From Pseudoxanthomonas helianthi (lineage in GTDB: Bacteria; Pseudomonadota; Gammaproteobacteria; Xanthomonadales; Xanthomonadaceae): a DNA stretch of 64,000 bases. The DNA lies in assembly GCF_017939625.1 (NCBI RefSeq), contig NZ_JAGKTC010000001.1:776519-840518 (forward strand), given 5' to 3'. Below are positions 35,964 to 47,395 of the stretch, in pieces. Numbering within the stretch: the stretch's first letter is position 1; the number at the start of each line of letters is the position of its first letter. A program made the translations under genes and the position numbers. The notes beneath the pieces were generated by a model. The model made no database searches and had not been told where the DNA came from. It saw only the letters and a list, made by a program, of their open reading frames with translations.

Positions 35964-38333
35964 ATGCCGCCGTTCATTCGCGTCCTGCTTGCCATCGCCC
36001 TGCTCGGATCCGCCGCGGCCCGCGCCGACGAGAACCTGACGCTGCGCTACGCCGCACCCGCGCAGGACTGGGAAAGGCAGGCGTTGCCGATCGGCAACGG
36101 CGCGATGGGCGGCATGGTGTTTGGCGACCCGGCGCACGAACGCCTGCAATTCAACGAAAAGACCCTGTGGACCGGCGGCCCCGGCGCACCGGGCTACACC
36201 TACGGCAACTGGACGGCGGCGCGACCGGGTGCGATCGACGACGTACGCCGCGAAATCGAAAGCCACGGCAAGGCCGACCCCGAATGGGTCGCCAAGCGGC
36301 TGGGCAACAAGCCAGTATCGTTCGGCGCCTACCAGACCTTCGGCGACCTGCATTTCGATTTCGAAGGTGTCGATGCCAAACCCGAAAGCTATCGACGCAC
36401 GCTGGACATCGGGGATGCCATCGCCGGCGTCGCGTTCCGCAGCGGTGGCGCGAACCATGCCCGCGAGTACTTCGCCAGTTATCCGGACCACGTCATCGTC
36501 GCGCGCTTCGCCGCGGACCAGCCGCGGCAGGTGTCGTTCGCACTGCGCTATGCCTCGCCGCGCCAGGACTATCGCGCCGATGCGACCGGCGACCGGCTGA
36601 CCGTGCGCGGCAAGCTGGCCGACAACGGCCTGGTGTTCGAAGCGCAGGTCCGCGTGCTGGCGCAGGGCGGTGAAGTCGTTGCCGGCGAAGACGGGATCTT
36701 GCGCGTGCGCAATGCGGACAGTGTCGTCGTGCTGCTGGCCGCCGGCACCGATTACGCCCTCGCCTATCCGAAGTATCGCGGCAAGGACCCGCATGCACGC
36801 CTCGCGGCGGACATCGACCGTGCCGCGGGCAAGGGCTTCGACGCCCTGCGCGCCGCGCATGTAGCGGATTACCGCAAGTTGTTCGACCGCGTCGCATTGC
36901 AGGTCGGCCAGCGCATGCCGGACAAGCCGACCGACGCGCTGCTGAGGGCGTATCCCAGCGGCGATGCCGGCGCCGACCGCGCGCTGGAAGCGCTGTATTT
37001 CCAGTATGGCCGCTACCTGCTGATCGCCTCGTCGCGCGCGGGATCGCTGCCGGCCAACCTGCAGGGCGTGTGGAACCACAGCACCACGCCTCCGTGGGAT
37101 TCGGACTACCACGTCAACATCAACCTGCAGATGAACTACTGGCCGGCGCCGACCACGAACCTGGCCGAAACCGCCGAGCCTTTCCTCCGCTATGTCGAAG
37201 CGATGCGCGCGCCGGGCGAAATCACCGCGCGCGAGATGTTCGGCGCGCCGGGCTGGGTGCAGCAGACCATCACCAATCCCTGGGGCTACAGCGGGGTGAT
37301 CGACTACGCGTGGTCGTTCTGGTTGCCGGAAGCCGGCGCATGGCTGATGAACCAGGCCTACGACCAATACCGTTTTTCACCGGATACGAAATCGCTGCGC
37401 GACAACCTGTATCCACGACTGAAAGGCGCCAGCGAATTCTGGCTGGCCACGCTGCACGTCGATCCGCGCGACGGCAAGCTGGTCGCCTCGCCCAGCTATT
37501 CGCCCGAGCACGGCGAGTACACCGCCGGCGCGGCGATGTCGCAGCAGATCGTCGCCGAACTGTTCGCGAACACGCTGGAAGCGGCAGGCGCGCTGCACGT
37601 CGACGACGCGTTCCGCCACCGGCTGCAGGCGGCGCTGGCGAAGCTGGACCCCGGCCTGCGCGTCGGCCGCTGGGGCCAGTTGCAGGAATGGAAGGAAGAC
37701 ATCGACGACCCGAAGGACGACCACCGCCACGTCTCGCACCTGTACGCATTGCATCCGGGCGCGGCGATCCGCCCGCTGCGCAATGCCGCGCTGGCCGACG
37801 CCGCGCGCACCAGCCTGCGCGGCCGCGGCGATGCCGGCACCGGCTGGAGCAAGGCCTGGAAGGTCAACTTCTGGGCGCGCCTGCGCGATGGCGACCATGC
37901 GTTCAAGATGCTGGGCGAGCAACTGGTGCACAGCACCCTGCCCAACCTGTTCGACAGCCACCCGCCGTTCCAGATCGACGGCAACTTCGGCGCCACCGCG
38001 GGCGTGGCGGAAATGCTGCTGCAAAGCCAGGCCGGCGAGATCGACGTACTGCCCGCCCTGCCCTCGGCCTGGCCCGACGGCGAGGTGCGCGGCCTGCGCG
38101 GGCGCGGCGACGTGACCGTGGACATTCGCTGGCAAGCGGGCCGTGCCGCAGAAATCAGGCTGCGGGCGAACCGTGCGGGCACGCTGGCGGTACGCAGCGA
38201 CCTGTTCGAGGACGGCGCGTTCGAGCTTCGCGATGCCTCCGGCGGCGGACCGGTGAAATTGCGCCGCGAAGGCCAGCGCATCGAGTTCGAGGCCCTCGCG
38301 GGACATGCCTATCGCGCCGCCCGCCGCCGCTGA
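35964..38333 (+). CDS. Alpha-L-fucosidase, GH95
   Basis: 789 residues, signal peptide ending AAARA. It opens with the GH95 beta-domain motif ALPIGNGAMGGMVFGDPAHERLQFNE. The (alpha/alpha)6 barrel carries the inverting machinery known from the Bifidobacterium enzyme: HVNINLQMNYW with Asn385 and Asn387, general acid Glu515 in SPSYSPEHGEY, and Asp672 in PPFQIDGNFG. The family hydrolyses mostly alpha-1,2-fucose (H antigen, xyloglucan) and some alpha-L-galactosides. Its start is 14 bases from operator B. Its stop is 42 bases before operator C, which precedes the fucose catabolic operon. Confidence 0.95.
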   Translation: MPPFIRVLLAIALLGSAAARADENLTLRYAAPAQDWERQALPIGNGAMGGMVFGDPAHERLQFNEKTLWTGGPGAPGYTYGNWTAARPGAIDDVRREIESHGKADPEWVAKRLGNKPVSFGAYQTFGDLHFDFEGVDAKPESYRRTLDIGDAIAGVAFRSGGANHAREYFASYPDHVIVARFAADQPRQVSFALRYASPRQDYRADATGDRLTVRGKLADNGLVFEAQVRVLAQGGEVVAGEDGILRVRNADSVVVLLAAGTDYALAYPKYRGKDPHARLAADIDRAAGKGFDALRAAHVADYRKLFDRVALQVGQRMPDKPTDALLRAYPSGDAGADRALEALYFQYGRYLLIASSRAGSLPANLQGVWNHSTTPPWDSDYHVNINLQMNYWPAPTTNLAETAEPFLRYVEAMRAPGEITAREMFGAPGWVQQTITNPWGYSGVIDYAWSFWLPEAGAWLMNQAYDQYRFSPDTKSLRDNLYPRLKGASEFWLATLHVDPRDGKLVASPSYSPEHGEYTAGAAMSQQIVAELFANTLEAAGALHVDDAFRHRLQAALAKLDPGLRVGRWGQLQEWKEDIDDPKDDHRHVSHLYALHPGAAIRPLRNAALADAARTSLRGRGDAGTGWSKAWKVNFWARLRDGDHAFKMLGEQLVHSTLPNLFDSHPPFQIDGNFGATAGVAEMLLQSQAGEIDVLPALPSAWPDGEVRGLRGRGDVTVDIRWQAGRAAEIRLRANRAGTLAVRSDLFEDGAFELRDASGGGPVKLRREGQRIEFEALAGHAYRAARRR

Positions 38334-38374
38334 AGGCCTGCGCGCCGTTCCAATTTACCCCCGACCCCACTAAC

Positions 38375-38397
38375 ATTGGTCCAACCGCTGGACCAAT
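38375..38397. promoter_or_regulatory. Operator site C (GntR/FCD-type), fucose operon
   Basis: ATTGGTCCA (38375-38383), five bases, TGGACCAAT (38389-38397): a perfect 9-base inverted repeat. The left part, TGGTCCAACCG, is the inverse of the site A/B 11-mer with one mismatch. It lies 52 bases before the GTG start of the first fucose catabolic gene, the position expected for the operon promoter. Confidence 0.75.
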
Positions 38398-38449
38398 TGT
38401 TTCGCGAGAAAGTACCGGCCCCGCATCGTGGCCGGAAGGAGCCAAGATC

Positions 38450-39205
38450 GTGCGTCTGCAAGGAAAACGAGCCCTGATCACCGCGGCCGCGCAGGGCATC
38501 GGCCGCGCCACCGCGCTGGCTTTCGTCCGCGAAGGCGCCCAGGTCGTGGCCGCCGACATCAACGAGGCGGCGCTTGCCCAGCTGCAGGAAGACGCCGGCG
38601 AACGCCTGCGCCCGCTGCGCCTGGACGTGACCGACGCCGAGGCCGTGCGCGCCCTGCCCACGCAGCTCGGTCCGATCGACGTGCTGGTCAACGGCGCCGG
38701 TTTCGTGCACGACGGCAGCATCCTCGATTGCGACGAGGACGCCTGGCGCTTCTCCTTCGACCTCAACGTCACCGCGATGTACCGGCTGATCCGCGCGTTC
38801 CTGCCGGGCATGCTCGAACGCGGCGGCGGCTCGATCGTCAACATCGCTTCGGTCGCCTCCAGCATCAAGGGCGTGCCCAACCGCTTCGCCTACGGCGCCA
38901 GCAAGGCCGCGGTGATCGGCATGACCAAGGCGGTCGCCGCCGACTTCGTCGCCCGCGGCATCCGCTGCAACGCGATCTGCCCGGGCACCGTGGATTCGCC
39001 GTCGCTGCGCCAGCGCATGGCGACCATGGCCGCGAGCCGCGGCACTTCCTTCGAAGACGCCTACGCCAGCTTCCTCGCCCGCCAGCCGAGCGGACGCCTG
39101 GGCACGCCGGAGGAAATCGCCGCGATGGCGGTGTACCTGGCCAGCGACGAATCGACCTTCACCACCGGCACCACCCAGATCATCGACGGCGGCTGGATCA
39201 ACTGA
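38450..39205 (+). CDS. SDR oxidoreductase, probable 2-keto-3-deoxy-L-fuconate dehydrogenase
   Basis: 251 residues from a GTG at 38450 with GGAAGGA ten bases upstream; there is no ATG at this end. Classical SDR: cofactor loop TAAAQGIG (11-18), NGAG, catalytic Ser134, Tyr148 and Lys152 (YGASK). The Asp-Ile-Asn segment after strand 2 (VVAADIN) favours NAD. Placed directly before the FAH-family hydrolase and L-fuconate dehydratase, it should oxidise 2-keto-3-deoxy-L-fuconate at C4, as in the X. campestris pathway. The other SDR in the operon (44005) fits L-fucose dehydrogenase better. First gene of the operon behind operator C. Confidence 0.88.
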   Translation: MRLQGKRALITAAAQGIGRATALAFVREGAQVVAADINEAALAQLQEDAGERLRPLRLDVTDAEAVRALPTQLGPIDVLVNGAGFVHDGSILDCDEDAWRFSFDLNVTAMYRLIRAFLPGMLERGGGSIVNIASVASSIKGVPNRFAYGASKAAVIGMTKAVAADFVARGIRCNAICPGTVDSPSLRQRMATMAASRGTSFEDAYASFLARQPSGRLGTPEEIAAMAVYLASDESTFTTGTTQIIDGGWIN

Positions 39206-39221
39206 CTTTGCAGGAACCGAA

Positions 39222-40064
39222 ATGAAGCTGTTGCGCTATGGCCCCAAGGGCCAGGAAAAACCCGGAATGCTCGACGCCGAAGGCCGCATCCGCGACCTGT
39301 CGGGCGCGATCGCCGACCTCGCCGGCGATGCGCTGTCGCCCGAATCTCTGGCGCGGCTGCGCAAGCTCGATCCGGCCGCGTTGCCCTTGGTCGAGGGCAC
39401 GCCGCGGATCGGCGCCTGCGTCGGCGATGTCGGCAAGTTCATCTGCATCGGCCTGAACTACGCCGACCATGCCGCGGAAACCGGCGTGGCCATCCCGGCC
39501 GAGCCGGTGATCTTCAACAAGTGGACCAGCGCGGTGTGCGGGCCCGACGACGACGTCGAGATCCCGCGCGGCTCGCTGAAGACCGACTGGGAAGTGGAGC
39601 TGGGCGTGGTGATCGGCAAGCCCGGCCGCTACATCGACGAAGCGGATGCGATGGACCATGTCGCCGGCTACTTCGTGGTCAACGACGTGTCCGAACGCGC
39701 CTTCCAGCTGGAAGGCACCGGCACCTGGGACAAGGGCAAGGGCTGCGACACCTTCGGGCCGATCGGCCCATGGCTGGTGACCGCCGACGAAATCGCCGAC
39801 CCGCACGCGCTGCGCATCTGGCTGGAAGTCGACGGCCATCGCTACCAAGACAGCAACACCAACCAGATGGTGTACCGCATCCCGCACCTGGTCAGTTACC
39901 TGAGCCGCTTCATGAGCCTACAGGCCGGCGACGTGATTTCCACCGGCACCCCGCCCGGCGTCGGCCTGGGCCTGAAGCCGCCGGTCTACCTGCGCGCAGG
40001 GCAGAAGATGCGCCTGGGCATCGACGGACTCGGCGAACAGAACCAGCGCACGGTGGACGCATGA
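39222..40064 (+). CDS. FAH-family hydrolase, probable 2,4-diketo-3-deoxy-L-fuconate hydrolase
   Basis: 280 residues of the fumarylacetoacetate hydrolase fold: [34 protein letters not shown] (metal-binding acidic residues), [10 protein letters not shown], and C-terminal [21 protein letters not shown]. In the oxidative fucose pathway this enzyme cleaves 2,4-diketo-3-deoxy-L-fuconate to pyruvate and L-lactate. It resembles the close relatives often annotated ureidoglycolate lyase; the operon context decides. It starts 16 bases after the SDR with AGGAA upstream, and its TGA overlaps the ATG of fuconate dehydratase. Confidence 0.9.
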   Translation: MKLLRYGPKGQEKPGMLDAEGRIRDLSGAIADLAGDALSPESLARLRKLDPAALPLVEGTPRIGACVGDVGKFICIGLNYADHAAETGVAIPAEPVIFNKWTSAVCGPDDDVEIPRGSLKTDWEVELGVVIGKPGRYIDEADAMDHVAGYFVVNDVSERAFQLEGTGTWDKGKGCDTFGPIGPWLVTADEIADPHALRIWLEVDGHRYQDSNTNQMVYRIPHLVSYLSRFMSLQAGDVISTGTPPGVGLGLKPPVYLRAGQKMRLGIDGLGEQNQRTVDA

Positions 40065-41362
40065 GCACGACTCCTTACGACATCCGCATCACCGGCATGC
40101 AGGTCCACGACCTGCGCTTCCCCACGTCGAAGTCGCTCGACGGTTCGGACGCGATGAATCCGGATCCGGATTATTCGGCCGCCTACGTCATCCTCGAAAC
40201 CGACCATCCCACCCTGCGCGGCCACGGCCTGACCTTCACCATCGGCCGTGGCAACGAGATCTGCTGCGCGGCGATCGAGGCGATGCGCCACCTCGTGGTC
40301 GGGCTGGAACTGGACTGGGTCGCCGCCGACATGGGCCGCTTCTGGCGCCACGTCACCTCCGACAGCCAGCTGCGCTGGATCGGCCCCGACAAGGGCGCGA
40401 TGCACCTGGCCACCGGCGCGGTGGTCAACGCGGTATGGGACCTGTGGGCCAAGGCTGCTAGCAAGCCGGTGTGGCGGCTGGTCGCCGACATGACGCCGGA
40501 AGAACTGGTGCGCTGCATCGACTTCCGCTACCTGACCGACGCGATCACCCCGGACGAAGCGCTGCAACTGCTGCGCAAGCAGGCCGCCGGCAAGGCCGAG
40601 CGCATCGCCACGCTCGAGCGCGAAGGCTATCGCTGCTACACCACGTCGGCCGGCTGGCTGGGCTACAGCGACGAAAAGCTGCGCCGCCTGTGCCAGGAAG
40701 CCGTCGACGCCGGCTTCGACCACATCAAGTTGAAGGTCGGCCGCGACCTCGAGGACGACATCCGCCGCCTGCGCATCGCCCGCGAAGTGATCGGGCCGGA
40801 GCGCAAGCTGATGATCGACGCCAACCAGATCTGGGAAGTCGGCCAAGCCATCGAATGGGTGCGCCAGCTCGCCTTCGCCAAGCCGTGGTTCATCGAGGAA
40901 CCGACCAGCCCCGACGACATCGCCGGTCACCGCACGATCCGCGAGGCCATCGCCGCCGACGGGGTCAAGGTCGCCACCGGCGAGATGTGCCAGAACCGGG
41001 TGATGTGGAAGCAGTTCATCACCGGCGGCGCGGTCGACGTGGTGCAGATCGATTCCTGCCGCGTCGGCGGGGTCAACGAGATCCTCGGCGTGCTGCTGGT
41101 TGCGGCCAAGCACGGCCTGCCGGTGTGCCCGCACGCCGGCGGCGTGGGCCTGTGCGAATACGTGCAGCACCTGTCGATGATCGACTACGTGTGCGTCGCC
41201 GGAACCCGCGAGGGCCGGGTGATCGAATACGTCGACCACCTGCACGAACATTTCCTCGACCCGTGCACGATCCGCGACGCCGCGTACATGCCGCCGACCC
41301 AGCCGGGTTTCTCCATCGAGATGAAGCCGGATACGCTGCGCGACTATCGCCACGGCGGATAA
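40061..41362 (+). CDS. fucD: L-fuconate dehydratase
   Basis: 433 residues of the enolase superfamily, mandelate-racemase group. Active-site elements are all present: KxK motif HIKLKVG with Lys223 and Lys225, metal ligands Asp253 (MIDANQ), Glu279 (FIEEP) and Glu308 (TGEMC), and base His358 (CPHAGG). Sequence blocks such as [15 protein letters not shown] and [20 protein letters not shown] match the characterised X. campestris L-fuconate dehydratase family. It converts L-fuconate to 2-keto-3-deoxy-L-fuconate. The ATG sits in the ATGA overlap with the preceding hydrolase. Cytoplasmic. Confidence 0.95.
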   Translation: MSTTPYDIRITGMQVHDLRFPTSKSLDGSDAMNPDPDYSAAYVILETDHPTLRGHGLTFTIGRGNEICCAAIEAMRHLVVGLELDWVAADMGRFWRHVTSDSQLRWIGPDKGAMHLATGAVVNAVWDLWAKAASKPVWRLVADMTPEELVRCIDFRYLTDAITPDEALQLLRKQAAGKAERIATLEREGYRCYTTSAGWLGYSDEKLRRLCQEAVDAGFDHIKLKVGRDLEDDIRRLRIAREVIGPERKLMIDANQIWEVGQAIEWVRQLAFAKPWFIEEPTSPDDIAGHRTIREAIAADGVKVATGEMCQNRVMWKQFITGGAVDVVQIDSCRVGGVNEILGVLLVAAKHGLPVCPHAGGVGLCEYVQHLSMIDYVCVAGTREGRVIEYVDHLHEHFLDPCTIRDAAYMPPTQPGFSIEMKPDTLRDYRHGG

Positions 41363-41396
41363 TCGCGCGGGGCTCCCGATGACGACGGTGACGATC

Positions 41397-43141
41397 ATGC
41401 AACGCCCCTTCCCGCCGACGCGCCGCCTCGCCGCGATGGCCCTGTGCCTGCTGGCCGCCGCGTGCAAGCCCGCGCCGCAAACGCCAGCGCCCGCGCAACC
41501 GGCTCCGATGCAGGCAGCGCCTGCCGCGAAGATCGACGAAGCCGAACGCCTCGCCCGCTGGCAGCGGCTCGGCTACGGCATGTTCGTGCACTGGGGCCTG
41601 TATTCCGAACTCGGCGGCGTCTGGCAGGGCAAGCCGGTGACCACCGGCTACTCGGAACAGATCCAGGGCTGGGCGAAGATCCCGGAAGCCGACTACGCCA
41701 AGGTCGCCGAACGCTTCGCCGCGCCGAAGTTCGACGCGGACGCGATCTGCGGCCTGGCCAAGCAGGCCGGCGCGCGCTACATCGTGGTCACCAGCAAGCA
41801 CCACGACGGCTTCGTCATGTTCGACACGAAGTCGACCGACTACAACATCGTCAAGCGCACGCCGTTCGGCAAGGATCCGCTGAAACTGCTGTCGGCCGCG
41901 TGCCGCAAGGCCGGCCTCGGCTTCGGCGTGTATTTCTCGCTGGTCGACTGGCACGCCGGCCATACGCCGGAAACCGATCACAACAGCAATCCGATCCCGG
42001 CGTCGATGGAGCCGCTGATCGAACAGCAGCTGCGCGAACTGATGACGAATTACGGCCCCATCACCGAAGTGTGGTTCGACATGTCGGCGCCTACCCCCGA
42101 ACAGAGCCGCAAGTTCGCCACCATCATGCGCGAACTGCAGCCGCAGGCCGCGATCAACGGCCGCATCTGGAACAACGCCGGCGACTTCGTCACCCTCGGC
42201 GACAACGAAGCGCCGCCGCCATCGATGCAGCCGCCGTTCGAAGTGCCGGCGTCGATCTACCACGCCACCTGGGGCTATCGCAGCTGGCAAGCGCGCGACG
42301 ACCTGCCCGGCAAGGTGCGCGAACTGACCCGCGGCCTGGTCCAGGCGCGTGCGGCCGGCGGCAACTACCTGCTCAACATCGGCCCGATGGGCGACGGCAG
42401 CGTGGTGCCGTTCGAAGCCGACGTGCTGCATGGCATCGGCGCCTGGCTGCAACGCCATCCGCAAACGATGCAGGCGAAGCCCAGCGGTTTGCCGCCGCAG
42501 CCCTGGGGCGCGACGATGCGCGACGGCGACGCGCTGTACCTGTACGTGCACGACTGGAAGGCGGGGCCGTTGCGTGTCGCCGGGCTCGCCAGCGATCCGT
42601 CGGAAGTGCGTATCGACGGCGGCGATGTCCTCAAGTGGCATCGCGACGGCAACGATCTGCTGATCGACCTGCCGGCGAACGCGCCGGATACGGTACTGCC
42701 GGTGCTGCGCGTCGCCCTGTCCGGGCCGCTGCAGGCAGTGCCAGTGCAACCGGTCGTGGCCGCAGACGATGGAAGCTGGAAGATCGCTTTCGAGCAATGG
42801 CGCGCCGGCAACAGCTTCGCCTTCGGCAGCGGCTACCTGACCCAGGCCACGACCACGGTGTCACTGGATGCCGATGTCGCTTCGACGCAGGCGCAACGCG
42901 TCGTCCTGAAACTGGTCGGCGCCCGCGCGCGCGCCGATCGCCGCTATCGCGTCGCCATCGGCGGCCATGCCGTCGAAGTGCCCGGCGCCGAGCTGGCGAC
43001 GGGAACCATCGGTCCGTTCGAGCTGCCGGCGTCGCCAGCGACGAGGCTGGAAATCCGCCTCGCCGACCCCGCCTATCCGGCCGAAGACCTCGGCCTGGAC
43101 TTCGATGCCGCCGAACTGCGGCCGGCGGGCGCGGCATCTCC

Positions 43142-43145
<4 letters not shown>
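41397..43145 (+). CDS. Alpha-L-fucosidase, GH29 (copy 5), lipoprotein-like
   Basis: 582 residues from the ATG at 41397; the ATG at 41379 would add six. The leader MALCLLAAACKPAPQ has a lipobox-like Cys followed by a Pro/Ala/Gln linker, so it is probably tethered to a membrane. GH29 motifs: YGMFVHWGLYSELGG, VVTSKHHDGFVMFDTKS and nucleophile Asp228 in EVWFDMSAPTPEQ, where MSA replaces the usual Gly-containing loop. About 120 extra residues at the C-terminus (from LSGPLQAVPVQ) form an added beta-rich domain. It is the only fucosidase inside the catabolic operon. Its TGA overlaps the lactonase start as ATGA. Confidence 0.92.
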
Positions 43146-44781
<1,636 letters not shown>

Positions 44782-44782
44782 C

Positions 44783-47029
44783 ATGCGCGCGAGTCCGCCG
44801 GCGAATCCCGAACGCCGCCGCCTGCTCAAGGGCGCCGCGCTGTCGGGCATCGCCATCGCCGGCGTGCGCTGGTGGCCGGAAGCCCGCGCCGCGATCGACG
44901 GCGAAGCCGATGTACGGCCCCTGCGTGATGCGCTCGGGCGACTGTTGCCCGATCATGCGGAACAGATCGTCTGGCAGCCAATCGCCACGCACGATGGCAT
45001 CGACCGTTTCGAGATCGATCGCGATCGCGACCGCCTGTTGATCCGCAGCAACCGCGCGCTGTCCGGCCTCGCCGGCCTGCACTGGTACCTGAAGTACGTC
45101 GCCGACGCGCACCTTTCCTGGACCGGCACGCAGCTCGACCTGCCCGCGCGATTGCCTCTGCCGGCTCGGCGCATCGCGATGGCCGCGCAATTGCCGCACC
45201 GTTACCTGCTCAACGATACGGACGACGGCTATTCCGGCCCGTACCGCAACTGGAACGACTGGGAACGGCTGCTGGACCTCGCGGCCTTGCAGGGCACCAC
45301 GGCAATGCTGGTCACCGTCGGCCAGGAAGCCGTCTACCACCGCCTGCTGCAGGAGTTCGGCTATAACGATGCGGAACTACGCGCGTGGATCCCGGCGCCG
45401 GCGCACCAGCCATGGTGGCTGTTGCAGAACATGTCCGGCTTCGGCGGCCCCGTGTCGACGCGATTGCTGGACGAGCGCATCGCCCTGGGCCGGAAGATCT
45501 GCCGTCGCGCCCGCGAACTCGGCATCGAACCGGTGTTCCCCGGCTACTTCGGCACCGTGCCCGGCGGTTTCGTCGAACGCAATCCCAAAGCGCGCGTCGT
45601 ACCGCAGGGCGAATGGGTCGGTTTCGAACGACCCGACTGGCTGGACCCGACCTCGCCGCCGTTCGCCGACGTGGCGGCTGCGTTCTATCGCCACCAACGC
45701 GAGTTGTTCGGCGACGCTCGTTTCTTCAAGATGGATTTGCTCCACGAAGGCGGCAAGCGCGGCGATGTGGACGTGCCGGCCGCATCGCGCGCGGTGCAGC
45801 AGGCGTTGGAACGCGCCCATCCCGGCGCATGCTGGGTGATCCTCGGCTGGCAGAAGAATCCCGCCGCCGAAGTGCTGCAAGGCGTGGATCGCGAACGCAT
45901 GCTGATCGTCGACGGCATCGGCGACCGGTACGCGCCCGCGCCGGATCGCGAGCGCGACTGGAACGGCACGCCGTACGCCTTCGGCTCCATCGCCAACTTC
46001 GGCGGCCACGTCACCTTCGGCGCGAAGGCGAATGCGTGGGTAGAACGTTTTCACGCCGCGCGCCGCAAACCGGGCAATGCGCTGCGCGGCATCGCCTGGA
46101 TGCCCGAGGGCGCCTACCGCGATGCCGCGGCGATGGAGCTGTTCAACGAACTGGCCTGGCGCGAAACGCCCATCGACGACCTGCCTTCGTGGTTCGCGCG
46201 CTATGCGCGGTTCCGCTACGGCGCGGCCGACGCGCATGCCGAACGCGCCTGGCGTGCGCTGGCCCAAAGCGTCTACCAACTGAAGACCGACGAGTACAGC
46301 GAACCGCCGGATAGCCTGTTCTGCGCGCGGCCGGCGCTGGATACCGCGACTGCGGCGAAATGGTCGCCGGAATCGGTTCCGTACGATCCGCAGCAGGTGA
46401 TAAAGGCGTTGCGCGAGCTGTTGCAGGTGACCGAGTCCCTGCGCGGCAGCGACGCCTACCGCCTGGACCTGGTCGACGTCGCCCGCCAATGCCTGGCCAA
46501 CCACGGCCGCGCCCTGCTGCCGCGGATCGCCGAGCGCTACAAGCAAGGCGATCGCGACGGTTTCGCGAAACTCTCCGCGCACTGGCTCGACTGCATGCGC
46601 CTGCAGGATCGATTGCTCGCCACGCACCCGCACTTCCTGCTCGGTCCATGGCTGCGACAGGCGCGCGCAGCCGCGAAGGACGAAGCCGAGCGCATCCAGT
46701 TCGAATACGACGCGCGCAGCATCCTGACCGTGTGGGGACCTCGCCCGGCGGCGGACCAGGCGGGGCTGCGCGATTACGCCAACCGCGAATGGGCGGGCAT
46801 GGTTGGCGGCCTGTACCTGCAACGCTGGCAACGTTTCTTCGCCAGCCTCGAAATCTCGCTGGAAACCGGTGCCAAGCCTGAACCGATCGACTGGTTCGCG
46901 ACGGAAGACGAGTGGGCGCACGGCCGCGAGGACTATCCGATCACCGCGAGCGGATCGTCGCACGCGCTCGCTGGCGAAGTGCTGGCCCTGCTCGATGCCT
47001 GGCCGGATGCGGCCAGGCCCACTGCCTAG
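44783..47029 (+). CDS. Alpha-N-acetylglucosaminidase, GH89 (NAGLU-like)
   Basis: 748 residues with a TAT signal (ERRRLLKGAALSGIAIAG). The NAGLU/GH89 body is recognised from NWNDWERLLDLAALQGTTAM, VGQEAVYHRLLQEFGY, WWLLQNMSGFGGP and EPVFPGYFGTVP. The expected catalytic glutamates are Glu322 (DLLHEGGK, acid/base) and Glu442 (WMPEGAYR, nucleophile). A helical C-terminal region follows. The family releases terminal alpha-linked GlcNAc, from heparan sulfate in animals and from GlcNAc-alpha-1,4-Gal mucin caps in bacteria. It starts two bases after the fucose dehydrogenase stop and ends ten before the mutarotase, so it is embedded in the fucose operon. Confidence 0.9.
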   Translation: MRASPPANPERRRLLKGAALSGIAIAGVRWWPEARAAIDGEADVRPLRDALGRLLPDHAEQIVWQPIATHDGIDRFEIDRDRDRLLIRSNRALSGLAGLHWYLKYVADAHLSWTGTQLDLPARLPLPARRIAMAAQLPHRYLLNDTDDGYSGPYRNWNDWERLLDLAALQGTTAMLVTVGQEAVYHRLLQEFGYNDAELRAWIPAPAHQPWWLLQNMSGFGGPVSTRLLDERIALGRKICRRARELGIEPVFPGYFGTVPGGFVERNPKARVVPQGEWVGFERPDWLDPTSPPFADVAAAFYRHQRELFGDARFFKMDLLHEGGKRGDVDVPAASRAVQQALERAHPGACWVILGWQKNPAAEVLQGVDRERMLIVDGIGDRYAPAPDRERDWNGTPYAFGSIANFGGHVTFGAKANAWVERFHAARRKPGNALRGIAWMPEGAYRDAAAMELFNELAWRETPIDDLPSWFARYARFRYGAADAHAERAWRALAQSVYQLKTDEYSEPPDSLFCARPALDTATAAKWSPESVPYDPQQVIKALRELLQVTESLRGSDAYRLDLVDVARQCLANHGRALLPRIAERYKQGDRDGFAKLSAHWLDCMRLQDRLLATHPHFLLGPWLRQARAAAKDEAERIQFEYDARSILTVWGPRPAADQAGLRDYANREWAGMVGGLYLQRWQRFFASLEISLETGAKPEPIDWFATEDEWAHGREDYPITASGSSHALAGEVLALLDAWPDAARPTA

Positions 47030-47038
47030 GAACAGACC

Positions 47039-47377
47039 ATGCGCCATTGCCTTGCGCTCGATTTGAAGGACGACCCGGCGCTGATCGCCGAGTACGAACG
47101 CCATCACCGCGAAGTGTGGCCGGAAGTGCTGGTCCATCTGCGCGAGCACGGTGTGCGCGAGCTGGAGATCTTCCGCCTCGGCACGCGCATGGTGATGGTG
47201 ATGGACACCGACGATGCCGTGTTCGATCCCGCGCGCATGGCCGCGGCCGAACGCGACGACCCGCGCCTGCGCGCGTGGGAAGACCTGATGTGGAAGTTCC
47301 AGGCGGCCACGCCGTGGACGCCCGCCGGCGCCAAATGGACGCCGATGCAGAACATCTTCCGCCTGACCGACGCCTGA
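47039..47377 (+). CDS. Sugar mutarotase (RhaM family), probably L-fucose mutarotase
   Basis: 112 residues of the L-rhamnose mutarotase (DUF718) family: RHCLALDLKDDPALIAEYERHH, EVWPEVLVHLREHG, and the C-terminal WTPMQNIFRL. Such proteins interconvert alpha and beta anomers of 6-deoxy sugars. No rhamnose genes are present; the gene lies between GH89 and FucP in the fucose operon. It most likely feeds the correct anomer to fucose dehydrogenase. It is not the RbsD/FucU fold. Ribosome site AGGAA before the ATG. Confidence 0.88.
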   Translation: MRHCLALDLKDDPALIAEYERHHREVWPEVLVHLREHGVRELEIFRLGTRMVMVMDTDDAVFDPARMAAAERDDPRLRAWEDLMWKFQAATPWTPAGAKWTPMQNIFRLTDA

Positions 47378-47395
47378 CCTTCCGAGGAACCCGCG

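Noticed and set aside
37070-38449. Reading the KDF dehydrogenase as a 711-residue protein starting inside GH95
   Set aside because: The upstream part is a shadow of GH95; the SDR fold begins at the GTG at 38450 with its own ribosome site.
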